From CALIZF01 sp046292445 (GTDB lineage: Bacteria; Pseudomonadota; Alphaproteobacteria; Rhodobacterales; Rhodobacteraceae), in the NCBI GenBank assembly GCA_046292445.1, contig JBKBQT010000015.1:1-64000 (forward strand): a stretch of DNA of 64,000 nucleotides, given 5' to 3'. Below, one piece after another: positions 26,047 to 35,150 of this stretch. Under the pieces are notes generated by a model. That model made no database searches and was not told the DNA's origin. It saw only the letters and a list, made by a program, of their open reading frames with translations. The first letter of the stretch is position 1; each line of letters starts with the position of its first letter. Made by a program: the position numbers and the translations under genes.

Positions 26047-27372
26047 TCAACCGCTTGCGGCGGCGGCGAAGGCGCGCGCCTCGGCCGGGGCGGTGCCGAG
26101 CCAGAAGGGGCCCAGGACCGCCGTATCCCAGTCAAGCGCGGGATGGGCCGCGGCGGCGAGGGCGCGCAGCGGCGTGCCGGTTGCCGCCGCCTCGCGGGCG
26201 AGCGCCCCGGCGGCCGCCGCGGCTTCGCCCCGCGGCATGGTCCGGGCAAGGGCGAAGGCCAGCGCCTCGGCCATGAGCGTGCCGCCGCCGGCCTCGAGCC
26301 CGCGCGCCATCGCGGCCGGGTCGGGCGCGATGCGGGCCGCGACGTCGCAGCCGAGCGACAGGGCGCGCCCCGCCGCCATGCAGAGCGGCGGCAGGGTGAG
26401 CCATTCGGTGAACCACGCCGCCCCGTCGCGCTGCTGGCGGTGCAGCATCGCGCCCTGCATCGTCGCCGCCAGCCCCTGCGCGGACCGGGCGAGCGCGACG
26501 AGGGCCGACGGGCCGACGGGGTTGGCCTTCTGCGGCATGGTCGAGGATGCCCCTGCCCCGGCGACGGCAACCTCGCCGATGCCGGTCTGGGTCAGCAGGA
26601 TGAGATCCTCGCCCATCCGGCCGAGCGTTGCGCAGGTGGCGGCCATCCAGGCCGCAAAGGCGGCAAGGCCGGCACGTTCGACATGCCACGAATGGCCGGG
26701 ATCGGCGAGGCCGAGGGCCTCGGCAAGGGCAGCCCGGCAGGCAGGGCCGCCCTCGCCCATGGCCGATAGCGTGCCCGCCGCGCCGGACAGCGAGACGATC
26801 AACACATCGCGGCGCACCGCCCCGAGGTCCGCCCGGTGGCGCAGCAGGGGCCGGCCCCAGGACGCGACAACGGCGCCGAAGGTGGTGGGCGTCGCCGCCT
26901 GGCCGTAGGTGCGCGCGGCCATCGGAAGGTCGGCATGGCTTGCCGCGAGGGCGCCGAACGTGCCGAGCAGCGCGGTCAGGCGGCTTTCCCACAGGTCGAG
27001 CACGGGGCGCAGGCGCAGCGCCAGTGCGGTATCCATGATGTCCTGCGACGTCGCGCCCCAATGCGCCCATTCCATCGCGCCCGCATCGCCCGCCGCCCTG
27101 CGAAAGGCCGCGACAAGGGCAGGCACCGGCACACCGTTGGCGGCGGTTTCGGCGGCGAGTGCCGCAGGGTCGATCTGGACCTCGCGCGCGGCGCGGTCGA
27201 TCGCCGCCGCCGCCTCCGCCGGGATGAGCCCGAGCGCACCCTGCACGCGGGCCAGCGCCCCCTCGACCAGCAGCATCGCGCGGATTTCGGCCGCGTCGCT
27301 GAACAGACGCGCGGTTTCGTCATCGCCGAACAGGCCCCGGTAGAGCGCGCTGTCGGCAGGGTGGGCCGGCAT
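26047..27372 (-). CDS. pcaB: 3-carboxy-cis,cis-muconate cycloisomerase
   Basis: A 441-residue member of the fumarase/aspartase superfamily that lactonises 3-carboxy-cis,cis-muconate. The superfamily signature is GAGASSTMPQKANPVG near 270. Other landmarks are EWAHWGATSQDIMDTALALRL near 100 and AARTYGQAATPTTFG near 152. The start ATG (27370-27372) shares one base with the upstream stop. It is the last gene of pcaC-pcaH-pcaG-BKACE-pcaB. Adenylosuccinate lyases are similar, but the neighbours settle the call. Confidence 0.93.
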   Translation of the reverse strand: MPAHPADSALYRGLFGDDETARLFSDAAEIRAMLLVEGALARVQGALGLIPAEAAAAIDRAAREVQIDPAALAAETAANGVPVPALVAAFRRAAGDAGAMEWAHWGATSQDIMDTALALRLRPVLDLWESRLTALLGTFGALAASHADLPMAARTYGQAATPTTFGAVVASWGRPLLRHRADLGAVRRDVLIVSLSGAAGTLSAMGEGGPACRAALAEALGLADPGHSWHVERAGLAAFAAWMAATCATLGRMGEDLILLTQTGIGEVAVAGAGASSTMPQKANPVGPSALVALARSAQGLAATMQGAMLHRQQRDGAAWFTEWLTLPPLCMAAGRALSLGCDVAARIAPDPAAMARGLEAGGGTLMAEALAFALARTMPRGEAAAAAGALAREAAATGTPLRALAAAAHPALDWDTAVLGPFWLGTAPAEARAFAAAASG

Positions 27373-28226
27373 CAGGCGGCGCGGTCGGCGCCGACGGGGC
27401 GCAGGCCGAGCATCGCACGCGCCTGGGCCGGGGTGGCGACGGGGCGGCCGTAGCGCGCGGCGATGGCGGCGGCGCGTGCCACCAGCGCGGCATTCGACGG
27501 CGCAAGGGTGGTGCGGTCGAGGCGGACGTTGTCCTCGAGCCCGGTCCGCGCATGGCCGCCGGACGAGATCGCCCAGTCGTTCAGCACGATCTGGCTCGGG
27601 CCGATCCCCGCCGCGCACCATGGCGCATCGATGCCGAAGAGGCGCTTGACCGTCGCGACGTAGAAATCGAACACCGCGCGGTCGGCGGGCATGGCGTTCC
27701 TGACACCCATCACGAACTGCACATAGGGGCGGGCCCTGAGCTGGCCCGCGTCCCACATCGCCTTGGCCTTGAAGATGTGCGACAGGTCGAACGCCTCGAT
27801 CTCGGGCACGACGCCGTAGCTCGCCATCTCGGCCGCGAGCCAGTCCACAAGGTCGGGCGGGTTTTCGTAGACGCGCGTGGGAAAGTTGTTCGACCCCACC
27901 GACAGCGACGCCATGTCGGGGCGCAGGGGCAACATGCCGCCCCGCGCCCGCCCCGCCCCCGACCGCCCGCCGGTCGAAAGCTGCACGATCATGCCGGGGC
28001 AGTGCGCCTCGATCCCCTCCTTGAGGCGGGCGAAGCGTTCGGGGTCCGAGGTCGGTTTGCCGTCGTCGTCGCGGACGTGGCAATGGGCGATGGACGCCCC
28101 CGCCTCGAATGCCGCGTGGGTGCTTTCCACCTGTTCGGCGATGGTGATCGGCACGGCCGGGTTGTCGGCCTTGGTCGGCAACGATCCGGTGATGGCGACG
28201 CAGAGGATGCAGGGCGTGGCGGTCAT
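27372..28226 (-). CDS. Beta-keto acid cleavage enzyme (BKACE, DUF849)
   Basis: A 284-residue TIM-barrel zinc enzyme. BKACE members condense a beta-keto acid with acetyl-CoA and release acetoacetate plus a new CoA ester. Zinc-ligand candidates are the two histidines of HCHVRD (48 and 50) and Glu231 in GLEDN. The N-terminal CVAITGSLPTKADNP and SNNFPTRVYENPP stretches are typical. It sits between pcaG and pcaB, one base after pcaG and overlapping pcaB. In this context beta-ketoadipate is the likely substrate, which would give succinyl-CoA and acetoacetate directly. The family also includes 3-keto-5-aminohexanoate and other cleavage enzymes, so substrate is an inference. Confidence 0.88.
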   Translation of the reverse strand: MTATPCILCVAITGSLPTKADNPAVPITIAEQVESTHAAFEAGASIAHCHVRDDDGKPTSDPERFARLKEGIEAHCPGMIVQLSTGGRSGAGRARGGMLPLRPDMASLSVGSNNFPTRVYENPPDLVDWLAAEMASYGVVPEIEAFDLSHIFKAKAMWDAGQLRARPYVQFVMGVRNAMPADRAVFDFYVATVKRLFGIDAPWCAAGIGPSQIVLNDWAISSGGHARTGLEDNVRLDRTTLAPSNAALVARAAAIAARYGRPVATPAQARAMLGLRPVGADRAA

Positions 28227-28227
28227 G

Positions 28228-28845
28228 TCAGATGTCCAGGAACACGGTTTCGTCCGTCCCCTGAAGGCGGATGTCGAAACGGTAGGCGCCGGGGGCGGTG
28301 GCGCGCGCGATCAGGGTGCCGCGGCGGTGCTCCTGCTCGATCAGCGTCAGGACGGGGTCGGAGGCGTGCAGCGCGCCGTCCTCGGGGAAATACATCCGGG
28401 TGTTCAGGCCGATGTTGATGCCCCGCGCCACGATCCACAGGCTCAGATGCGGCGCCTGCATGCGCCCCGACCGGCCGGGCACGGCGCCGGGGCGGATCGT
28501 GTCGAAGGACCACAGGCCCGTGTCGAAATCGGTGATGACCCGGCCCCAGCCGCGAAAGCCGGGGGCACAATCGGCATGGCGCGGGTCGTCCGGGTGCGGA
28601 TAGATCCCCGCCGCGTCGGCCTGCCACACCTCGAGCAGCACGTCCTTGACCGGCGCGCCGGTGCCGTCGATCACCAGCCCCTCGACGCGGATGCGCTCGC
28701 CCGGCACCTCCGGGGCGGCGATGACCCGGCCGAGTTCCTGCGCAAAGATGGTAAAGCCGGCGGCGCCCGGCGCGAGGCCGATATGGACATAGGGCCCGGC
28801 CGTCTGTGACGCGGTTTCGTGCAGGTAGGGCAAGGGTTGCGGCAT
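28228..28845 (-). CDS. pcaG: Protocatechuate 3,4-dioxygenase, alpha subunit
   Basis: A 205-residue structural subunit of the intradiol dioxygenase. It shares the dioxygenase fold (TAGPYVHIGLAP at 16, VEGLVIDGTGAPVKDVLLEVWQADAAG near 54, GINIGLNTRMYFPED near 140) but lacks the Tyr/Tyr/His/His iron ligands kept by the beta subunit, as usual for PcaG. It starts two bases after the pcaH stop. The holoenzyme opens protocatechuate to 3-carboxy-cis,cis-muconate, the substrate of PcaB. Confidence 0.95.
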   Translation of the reverse strand: MPQPLPYLHETASQTAGPYVHIGLAPGAAGFTIFAQELGRVIAAPEVPGERIRVEGLVIDGTGAPVKDVLLEVWQADAAGIYPHPDDPRHADCAPGFRGWGRVITDFDTGLWSFDTIRPGAVPGRSGRMQAPHLSLWIVARGINIGLNTRMYFPEDGALHASDPVLTLIEQEHRRGTLIARATAPGAYRFDIRLQGTDETVFLDI

Positions 28846-28846
28846 G

Positions 28847-29569
28847 TCAGTTGCCCTCCGGCCGGTTCTCGAACAGCGTGGAGCGCCGGCCGCGCAGCAC
28901 GATGTCGAACCGGTAGGCGAGGCAGTCGAACGGGATCGCTGCGTTGAGGTCGAGCGGCGCGATCAGCCGGTCGACCGCGCCCGGATCGGGGATCGTGCGC
29001 ACGATCGGGCAACGGGCGATCAGCGGATCGCCCTCGAAATACATCTGGGTGATGAGCCGCTGCGAAAAGGACGCGCCGAAGATCGAGAAATGGACATGGG
29101 CGGGGCGCCAGGAGTTGACGTAGTTGCGCCAGGGATAGGCGCCGGGTTTCACGGTGCGAAAGACGTAATACCCGGTGTCGTCCGTCAGCGTCCGCCCGCA
29201 GCCGCCGAAATTGGGGTCGAGCGCACCGAGATAGGTATCCTTGCGGTGCCGGTAGCGGCCCGAGGCATTGGCCTGCCAGACCTCGACCAGCGTGCCCGGC
29301 ACCGGGCGCCCCGTCTCGTCGCGGACATGGCCGTGGACGATGATCCGCTCGCCCACCGGATCGCCGCCGTGGCTGTAGTTGCGGATCAGATCGTGATCCA
29401 GCGGCCCGAGGTCGGCGTGCCCGAAGACCGGCCCGGTGATTTCCGACAGCGACTGTTCGACCGACAGCAGCGGCTGGCGGGGCGAGCGCGCGACGGAGGT
29501 CTTGTAGCCCGGATCGAACCCGGGCGGATGGATGTCGCGGTTGCGCTGGAAATACTCGGCCGGACTCAT
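28847..29569 (-). CDS. pcaH: Protocatechuate 3,4-dioxygenase, beta (iron-binding) subunit
   Basis: A 240-residue catalytic subunit. Iron-ligand regions are intact: tyrosine in HRKDTYLGALDP near 112, tyrosine in GAYPWRNYVNSW near 147 and the two histidines of RPAHVHFSIFG near 160. The N-terminus contains the family motif YKTSVARSPRQPLL. The ATG (29567-29569) overlaps the pcaC stop by four bases. It pairs with pcaG just downstream. Confidence 0.96.
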   Translation of the reverse strand: MSPAEYFQRNRDIHPPGFDPGYKTSVARSPRQPLLSVEQSLSEITGPVFGHADLGPLDHDLIRNYSHGGDPVGERIIVHGHVRDETGRPVPGTLVEVWQANASGRYRHRKDTYLGALDPNFGGCGRTLTDDTGYYVFRTVKPGAYPWRNYVNSWRPAHVHFSIFGASFSQRLITQMYFEGDPLIARCPIVRTIPDPGAVDRLIAPLDLNAAIPFDCLAYRFDIVLRGRRSTLFENRPEGN

Positions 29570-29985
29570 GCCCCCTCCCCCGGCTCGCCGGCGATCTCGC
29601 GCCCGAGGTCGATGCCCATCTCGGCATAGACCTCCCGGGCGATGCGGAAGGCGGTATTGGCGCGCGGAACGCCGGCATAGATCGCGACATGCAACAGCAC
29701 GTCGCGCACATCCGCCGCCGTCGCGCCGGTATTGCGCGTGGCCCGCAGGTGGAGCCGGAATTCCTCCTCGTTTCCCAGCCCCGCGAGCAGGGCCAGAGTG
29801 ATCATCGACCGCTCGCGCGGCGCGAGCGTGTCGCGCGACCACACATGCCCCCAGGCGGCATCGGTGATGAGGTTGATGAACGGCGCATCGAACGGCGTCG
29901 CGTTCGCCTGCGAGCGGGCGACATGGGCATCGCCGAGGACGCGGCGCCGGGTTTCGGTGCCGGTTTGGCGCAGATCGTCGGTCAT
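29566..29985 (-). CDS. pcaC: 4-carboxymuconolactone decarboxylase
   Basis: A protein of about 139 residues that decarboxylates gamma-carboxymuconolactone to beta-ketoadipate enol-lactone. The CMD-family core is present: SRDTLAPRERSMITLALLAGLGN near 55 and HLRATRNTGATAADVRDVLLHVAIYAGVPRANTAF near 82. The ATG at 29983-29985 has GGGGGA seven bases upstream; in-frame ATGs at 29991 and 30000 are alternatives. It is the first gene of the pca operon. No pcaD, the next step, is in the window. Confidence 0.92.
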   Translation of the reverse strand: MTDDLRQTGTETRRRVLGDAHVARSQANATPFDAPFINLITDAAWGHVWSRDTLAPRERSMITLALLAGLGNEEEFRLHLRATRNTGATAADVRDVLLHVAIYAGVPRANTAFRIAREVYAEMGIDLGREIAGEPGEGA

Positions 29986-30294
29986 GGCCATGTCCCCCAT
30001 CCGCGGCACGCGGCACGTCGCATGCCGTGGAATGCCACAGGTCGGGCACCGGATGGAACCCGGAATATTCGGCACGCGGCGCGGCTGCCGGCCGCCGGAT
30101 GCCGGAAGGCACCGCATCCTGCCGCCTTTTCGGGCAGGCACCCGAGGCTCGCCCGCGGCGCAGCGCGCGAATCGCTTGACACCACGGCAACCCGGTCGCT
30201 AACCCTGTCATGTTCATGGTAACCCGTCGAAATTCGTGATGGTGCAACGGCCGCCCCGGCGTTGTGCGGTGCTGTTTCGTGATGGAGTTCGGCC
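29986..30294. promoter_or_regulatory. Divergent spacer between pcaC and the flotillin gene
   Basis: This spacer of about 310 bp holds no convincing gene. TTGACA at 30176-30181 followed about 16 bases later by GCTAAC is a weak sigma-70-like promoter pointing to the flotillin gene. I do not see a clear PcaQ-type (ATAACC-N4-GGTTAA) operator. A CCTGCC/GGCAGG hairpin lies near 30118-30138. The pca promoter should be in its left half. Confidence 0.35.
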
Positions 30295-31896
30295 ATGGCA
30301 TGGTTCCTGAGCATCGTTGCAATCGGCGTCGCGGCGATCCTGCTGGTCCTGTTCCTCAACCGCTATTACCGCAAGGCCACGCGCGAGGTGAGCGTGGTGC
30401 GGACCGGGGCGGGCGGGCAGAAGGTGGTGCTGGACGGAGGCTGTCTTGCGCTGCCGTTCCTGCACAAGGTGGCCGAGGTCAACATGCGCACCACGCGGCT
30501 CGAAATCGAGCGGCTGGGGCCGAAATCGATCATTACCCGCGACCGTCTGCGGGTGGATGTGGCGGCCGAATTCTATGTCCGCGTGATGGCGACGAAAGAG
30601 GGTGTGGCGACCGCCGCGCAGGCGCTGGCGGGCAAGAGTTTCCGCGCGGCGGACCTCGCCGATACGCTGGAGGGCAAGCTGGTGGATGCGATGCTGTCGG
30701 TCGCGGCGCGCTACACGATGGACGATTTGCAGGACAACCGCGGCGCCTATGCGCGCGAGGTGTCGGCCCTTCTGGCCGAGAATCTCGCGCAGAACGGGCT
30801 GATGCTCGAATCGGTGTCGCTGACGCGGATCGACCAGACGCCGTTTCACGCGCTGGACGAGAACAACGCGTTCAACGCGCTCGGGATGCGGCGGCTGGCC
30901 GAGATCATCGCGGTCAACAAGAAGGAACGCGCGGCGATCGAGGCGGATGCCGAGGTTTCGGTGCGCCAGAGCCAGCTCGACGCGACCAAGCGCAAGCTGA
31001 CCATCGCGCGCGAGGAGGAAGAGGCGATGATCGCCCAGCAGCGCGAGATCGAGATCGCCCGCTCGCGCAGCCATGCCGAGACGGCCGAGGAACAGGCGGC
31101 AAGCGAAAAGCGGCGCGAGGCGGCGCGTATCGCCCGCGAACGCGAGGTGCGGCTGACCGAGATCGAGCGCGACAGGGAACTGCGGGCGCGAACGCTCGAA
31201 TCCGAACTGGCGGTGGAAACGCGCAAGGCCGACAATGCCGTGGCGCTGGCCGCCAAGCGGGTCGAGGCGGCCGAGGCCGAGGCGGCGGCCATCGCCGCGC
31301 GGGCCGGCGAGGCGACGGCCGAAGAGGGCGTGCGCACGGCGCGCGAGACGGCGGCGGCCGAGCGCGACAAGGCGCTGGCCCTCATCCGCGCCGCCGAGCA
31401 GGCCGCGGTGGACGACACCCGGGTGCGGTCCGAGGCCGGAACGCTGGTGTCGATGGCCGAGGCCGAGGCGAAGGCGATGCTGGAGCGGGCCGAGGCGCAA
31501 AAGGCGCGCCTTCTGGCCGAGGCGCAGGGGCGCGCGGCCGTGATCGCTGCGGAAAACGCGCAGACCCCGGAACTGATCGCGATGAAGCTCGACGAGGCGC
31601 GGCTGAAAGTGCTGCCCGAGGTGGTCGAGCGGATGATGAAGCCGGCCGAAAAGATCGAGACGATCCGCATCAACCACATCACCGGGATGGGCGGGGCAGG
31701 CGGCACCGGCGAGGGCGGCGCCGAGAAATCGACCGTCAACCAGGTGGTCGACAGCGTGCTGTCGATGGCGCTGCAACTGCCGGCCGTGCAGAAGCTGGGC
31801 GAGGAGGTCGGCCTCAACATCGCAGGCGGGGTGCGGGGGCTGTCGCGCCCGCTCGACCGCAAGGGCGCCGGCAAGACGGAGACGGGTCAGGACTAG
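30295..31896 (+). CDS. Flotillin (SPFH/band-7) family protein
   Basis: A 533-residue membrane-anchored scaffold protein. One N-terminal helix (residues 3-21) is followed by the SPFH domain (about 28-210; VNMRTTRLEIERLGPKSIITRDRLRVDVAAEFYVRV). A long Ala/Glu/Arg-rich coiled coil (about 215-440) follows, and then the C-terminal flotillin segment (EVVERMMKPAEKIETIRINHITG near 445). The layout matches YqiK/FloT. No NfeD partner gene is adjacent. It is read away from the pca operon and towards the ABC importer, with only 66 bp to the next gene, so it could share transcripts with it. Confidence 0.92.
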   Translation: MAWFLSIVAIGVAAILLVLFLNRYYRKATREVSVVRTGAGGQKVVLDGGCLALPFLHKVAEVNMRTTRLEIERLGPKSIITRDRLRVDVAAEFYVRVMATKEGVATAAQALAGKSFRAADLADTLEGKLVDAMLSVAARYTMDDLQDNRGAYAREVSALLAENLAQNGLMLESVSLTRIDQTPFHALDENNAFNALGMRRLAEIIAVNKKERAAIEADAEVSVRQSQLDATKRKLTIAREEEEAMIAQQREIEIARSRSHAETAEEQAASEKRREAARIAREREVRLTEIERDRELRARTLESELAVETRKADNAVALAAKRVEAAEAEAAAIAARAGEATAEEGVRTARETAAAERDKALALIRAAEQAAVDDTRVRSEAGTLVSMAEAEAKAMLERAEAQKARLLAEAQGRAAVIAAENAQTPELIAMKLDEARLKVLPEVVERMMKPAEKIETIRINHITGMGGAGGTGEGGAEKSTVNQVVDSVLSMALQLPAVQKLGEEVGLNIAGGVRGLSRPLDRKGAGKTETGQD

Positions 31897-31962
31897 GCCC
31901 GCAGGACAGCATCGGACCGGCGCGGCACGAACCGCCCTGGCAGAGCAACAGGAGAGAACGCC

Positions 31963-33210
31963 ATGACCGTTTCCCGCAGAACCTTCGTCCTCGGCGCCTC
32001 GGCGCTCGCCCTTGCATCGCCGCCCGTGATCGGGCGGGCGCAGGGGTCGGGCAAGATCGTGTTCGCCTCGATCCTCGATCTGTCGGGGGGCCTCGACATC
32101 TACGGGGCGCCGATGGCCGAGACGACGAAGATGGCAATCGACGACATCAACGCGGCGGGTGGCCTTCTCGGCCGCGAGGTAGAGCTGAAGCTCTACGACG
32201 CGCAGTCAACCATCCAGTTCTACACCCAGTATGCGACGCAGGCGGCGGCGGGCGACCGGGCCGACACGGTGCATGCCGGCATCACGTCCGCGAGCCGCGA
32301 GGCGATCCGCCCGACGCTGGCGCGGTTCAACACGCTCTATTTCTACAACGTGCAATACGAAGGCGGCGTGTGCGATTTCAACACCTTCTGCACCGGATCG
32401 ACGCCGGCGCAGACGGTGGCCAAGGTCGTGCCCCATGCCATGAAGAAATGGGGCAAGAAGGTCTATATCGTCGCGGCCGACTACAATTATGGCCAGATCA
32501 CCGCGCAATGGATGCAGAAGTTCGTGGCCGACGAGGGTGGCGAGACGCTGGCGGTCGAGTTCTTTCCGCTCGACGTCACCAACTTTGGCCCGACGATCAA
32601 CAAGATCCAGCAGGCCAGGCCCGATTTCGTGATCTCGGCGCTGGTCGGGGGCGCGCATGTGTCGTTCTACCGGCAATATGCGGCGGCCGGGATGAACAAG
32701 GACATCCCGATCGCCTCGACCACCTTCGGGGTGGGCAACGAGCACAAGCTGATCTCGGCCGAGGAAGGCAACGGGTTGATCGCGGCCTATTCCTATTTCG
32801 AGGCCATCGACAACCCGGCGAACAAGGATTTCCTGGCCCGGTTCTCGGCCCGGCTCGGGGCAAACCGGCCGGCGCTGAACGAACTGGCCATGCGGTCCTA
32901 CGAGGGCGCGATGCTCTGGGCGGCGGCGGTCAGGGCGGCGGGGACGGTGGACCGGGCGGCGGTGATCGAGGCCTTGCGCACTGGGCTGAGCCATGACGGG
33001 CCGTCCGGTGCCGTGACCGTCGATGCCCGGACGCATCACTGCACGATGAACGTCTACCTGGGCGAGCTGAAGGACCAGGAGTTTGCGATCATCGAAAGCC
33101 ATGCCGACCAGCCCCCGGCCGACACAGCGCTGGTCTGCGATCTCGTGACCAACCCGAACCAGTCCACCTTCTACTTCGAGAACGGCCTCGCGGCGGCCGG
33201 CATCAAGTGA
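31963..33210 (+). CDS. Substrate-binding protein of an amide/urea-type ABC importer (FmdD/UrtA-like)
   Basis: A 415-residue periplasmic binding protein starting at ATG 31963 after AGGAGA. A twin-arginine-like signal (SRRTFVLGASALALASPPVIGRA) ends near residue 27. The type I periplasmic fold follows with GGLDIYGAPMAETTKMAIDDINAAGGLLGR near 43 and the short-chain-amide/urea binder stretch FYNVQYEGGVCDFNTFCTG near 127. It is closest in pattern to FmdD (amides) and UrtA (urea), with branched-chain amino-acid binders as outer relatives. It heads a five-gene operon containing two permeases, an ATPase and an ATPase-amidase fusion, which supports an amide substrate. Confidence 0.88.
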   Translation: MTVSRRTFVLGASALALASPPVIGRAQGSGKIVFASILDLSGGLDIYGAPMAETTKMAIDDINAAGGLLGREVELKLYDAQSTIQFYTQYATQAAAGDRADTVHAGITSASREAIRPTLARFNTLYFYNVQYEGGVCDFNTFCTGSTPAQTVAKVVPHAMKKWGKKVYIVAADYNYGQITAQWMQKFVADEGGETLAVEFFPLDVTNFGPTINKIQQARPDFVISALVGGAHVSFYRQYAAAGMNKDIPIASTTFGVGNEHKLISAEEGNGLIAAYSYFEAIDNPANKDFLARFSARLGANRPALNELAMRSYEGAMLWAAAVRAAGTVDRAAVIEALRTGLSHDGPSGAVTVDARTHHCTMNVYLGELKDQEFAIIESHADQPPADTALVCDLVTNPNQSTFYFENGLAAAGIK

Positions 33211-33246
33211 CGGCCTGAACCGGCCCCTCAGACCTGGGAGACCCCG

Positions 33247-34116
33247 TTGGACCTCGTCGCCGCGATCGTCCTGCAGCTTGTCTACGGCATTGCGAACCTC
33301 GCCCTGATCTCGGTGGGCCTTGCGATCATCTTCGGGATGATGCGGGTCATCAACCTTGCGCATGGCGAATTCCTGATGCTCGGCGGCTATACGGTCGTGG
33401 TTTCGACCAACAACGGGGTCAACCTGTGGTTCGCCATGCTGATCCTCGCCCCGCTGGTCGTCGGCGTGATCGGGGTGATCGTGGAGCGAATGCTGATCCG
33501 TTGGCTCTACGGGCGGATGATCGACACGCTGCTGGCGACCTGGGGGCTTTCGCTGCTGCTCATCGGGCTGGTCACGTCGATCTTCGGCGCCTCGACAGCG
33601 ACGACCGTCTCGCCGCCCATCGGGACCATCCGTATCGGCGCCTACACGGCCTCGGGATACGAGGTGTTCCTGATCTTCGTCACGCTGGTGCTGGGCGCGG
33701 CGATCTGGGCGGTGCTGCGGTTCACGAAACTGGGGCTGGTGGCGCGGGGAACGATGCAGAACGCCGAGATGGCCGCCGCGCTCGGCGTGTCCACCAGCCG
33801 GATCTACATGATAACCTTCGGGCTCGGCGCGGCGGTCACGGGGCTTGCGGGCGGACTGCTGGCGCCGGTGACTGGGGTTCTGCCGACCATCGGGGCGACC
33901 TATATCGCCAAGGCCTTCATCACGGTCATTTCGGGCGGATCGGCGATCCTTGCCGGGACCGCGGCGGGGTCGGTGCTGCTGGGCCTTGTCAACGGGGTGG
34001 TCACGTTCCTGTCCGGGCCGACCTTCGGCGAGGTCGCGCTGCTGGTCGCGGCCATCGTGCTGCTGCGGCTGATGCCGCGCGGGATCACCGGGCGCTTTTT
34101 CCGGAAATCGTTGTGA
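33247..34116 (+). CDS. ABC importer permease, LivH/UrtB/FmdE type
   Basis: A 289-residue inner-membrane permease with eight to nine helices. It starts at TTG 33247 (GGGAGA upstream). The motif FGMMRVINLAHGEFLMLGGY near 30 is the LivH-type signature, and SGGSAILAGTAAGSVLLG near 230 lies in the coupling region that contacts the ATPase. It forms the heterodimeric channel with the next gene, whose GTG start overlaps this stop by four bases. The substrate is set by the binding protein upstream, probably an amide or urea-like compound. Confidence 0.9.
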   Translation: MDLVAAIVLQLVYGIANLALISVGLAIIFGMMRVINLAHGEFLMLGGYTVVVSTNNGVNLWFAMLILAPLVVGVIGVIVERMLIRWLYGRMIDTLLATWGLSLLLIGLVTSIFGASTATTVSPPIGTIRIGAYTASGYEVFLIFVTLVLGAAIWAVLRFTKLGLVARGTMQNAEMAAALGVSTSRIYMITFGLGAAVTGLAGGLLAPVTGVLPTIGATYIAKAFITVISGGSAILAGTAAGSVLLGLVNGVVTFLSGPTFGEVALLVAAIVLLRLMPRGITGRFFRKSL

Positions 34117-35150
34117 GCGGCGGGGGCACGCTGCACGCGATGCGCGGCACCTTCGCCTTCGCCACGATCGGCATCCTCTTCACGCTGATCGCACCGCAGG
34201 TGCTCGCGCTGTTCACGATCATCAACCTCACGACCGCCATCGCGCTGGCCATCCTTGCGCTGAGCCTCGCACTGGTCTGGGGATACGGCGGGATCCTGTG
34301 TTTCGGGCAGGTCGCGTTCTTTGGCCTCGGGGCCTATGCCTACACGATCGGGGCGATCAACTTCGGCGGGACGACATGGGCCATCCTGCTGGCCATGGTC
34401 GTGGCGGCGGCGGTGGCGGCAGTGCTCGGGGCCTTCATGTTCTACGGGCGCATTTCGGACGTCTACCTCGGCGTCATCACCCTGACCGTGACGCTCATCC
34501 TGTTCTCGCTGATGCGCCGGACGTCCGGGCCGGAATACAAGATCGGCAAGTCGCTGCTGGGCGGGTTCAACGGCGTGTCGTCGCCGCCCCTGCACCTGCC
34601 CTGGGACACGCGGGCGATCCTGTTTCCCGAACAGGTGTTCTATGTCGCGATGGCGGCGCTGATCCTGGCCTATCTCTTCTGCGGCTGGCTGGTGACGACG
34701 CATTTCGGCCGCGTCTGCGTCGGCATCCGCGAGAACGAGCTTCGGGCGGAACTGCTGGGCTATGACACGCGGGCCTACAAGCTGGGCATCTTCACCATCG
34801 GCGCGGCCATCGCGGGGCTGGGGGGCGTGTTGTTCTGCAACGGGGTGGGGCGGATCACGCCGGATGTGTTCAGCCTCTACAATGCCGCGCTGACGATCAT
34901 CTGGGTGATCGTGGGCGGGCGGGGCACGCTGGTGGGGCCGGTGATCGCGACCTTCGCGCTGTTCTATCTCACGTCGTCGCTGGGCGGGCAGAGCCTGTTC
35001 AACTCCAACCTCGTGCTCGGGATCATCCTGATCCTGTTCGTGCTGTTCGTGCCCAAGGGTATCGCGCCAACCGTGGCGGACCTCGCCCGCGGCCGCCGCC
35101 CCGCAGCCCCCGCCCGCCGCACCCGCCGCAGCCGAGGGGCGGCGGAATGA
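34113..35150 (+). CDS. ABC importer permease, LivM/UrtC/FmdF type
   Basis: A 345-residue permease with about ten helices. The GTG at 34113 is chosen because it overlaps the previous stop (GTGA), as in the other junctions of this operon; an ATG at 34140 would give 336 residues. LivM landmarks are VWGYGGILCFGQVAFFGLGAYAY near 53 and VCVGIRENELRAELLGYDTRAYKLGIF near 200, with IWVIVGGRGTLVGPVIATF near 262. The C-terminus is a basic Arg/Ala/Pro tail. It pairs with the LivH-type permease. Confidence 0.9.
   Translation: MSGGGTLHAMRGTFAFATIGILFTLIAPQVLALFTIINLTTAIALAILALSLALVWGYGGILCFGQVAFFGLGAYAYTIGAINFGGTTWAILLAMVVAAAVAAVLGAFMFYGRISDVYLGVITLTVTLILFSLMRRTSGPEYKIGKSLLGGFNGVSSPPLHLPWDTRAILFPEQVFYVAMAALILAYLFCGWLVTTHFGRVCVGIRENELRAELLGYDTRAYKLGIFTIGAAIAGLGGVLFCNGVGRITPDVFSLYNAALTIIWVIVGGRGTLVGPVIATFALFYLTSSLGGQSLFNSNLVLGIILILFVLFVPKGIAPTVADLARGRRPAAPARRTRRSRGAAE

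Noticed and set aside
30176..30230. PcaQ-type operator near TAACC and GGTAA sequences
   Set aside because: The two halves are not arranged as an ATAACC-N4-GGTTAA palindrome, so the match is not convincing.
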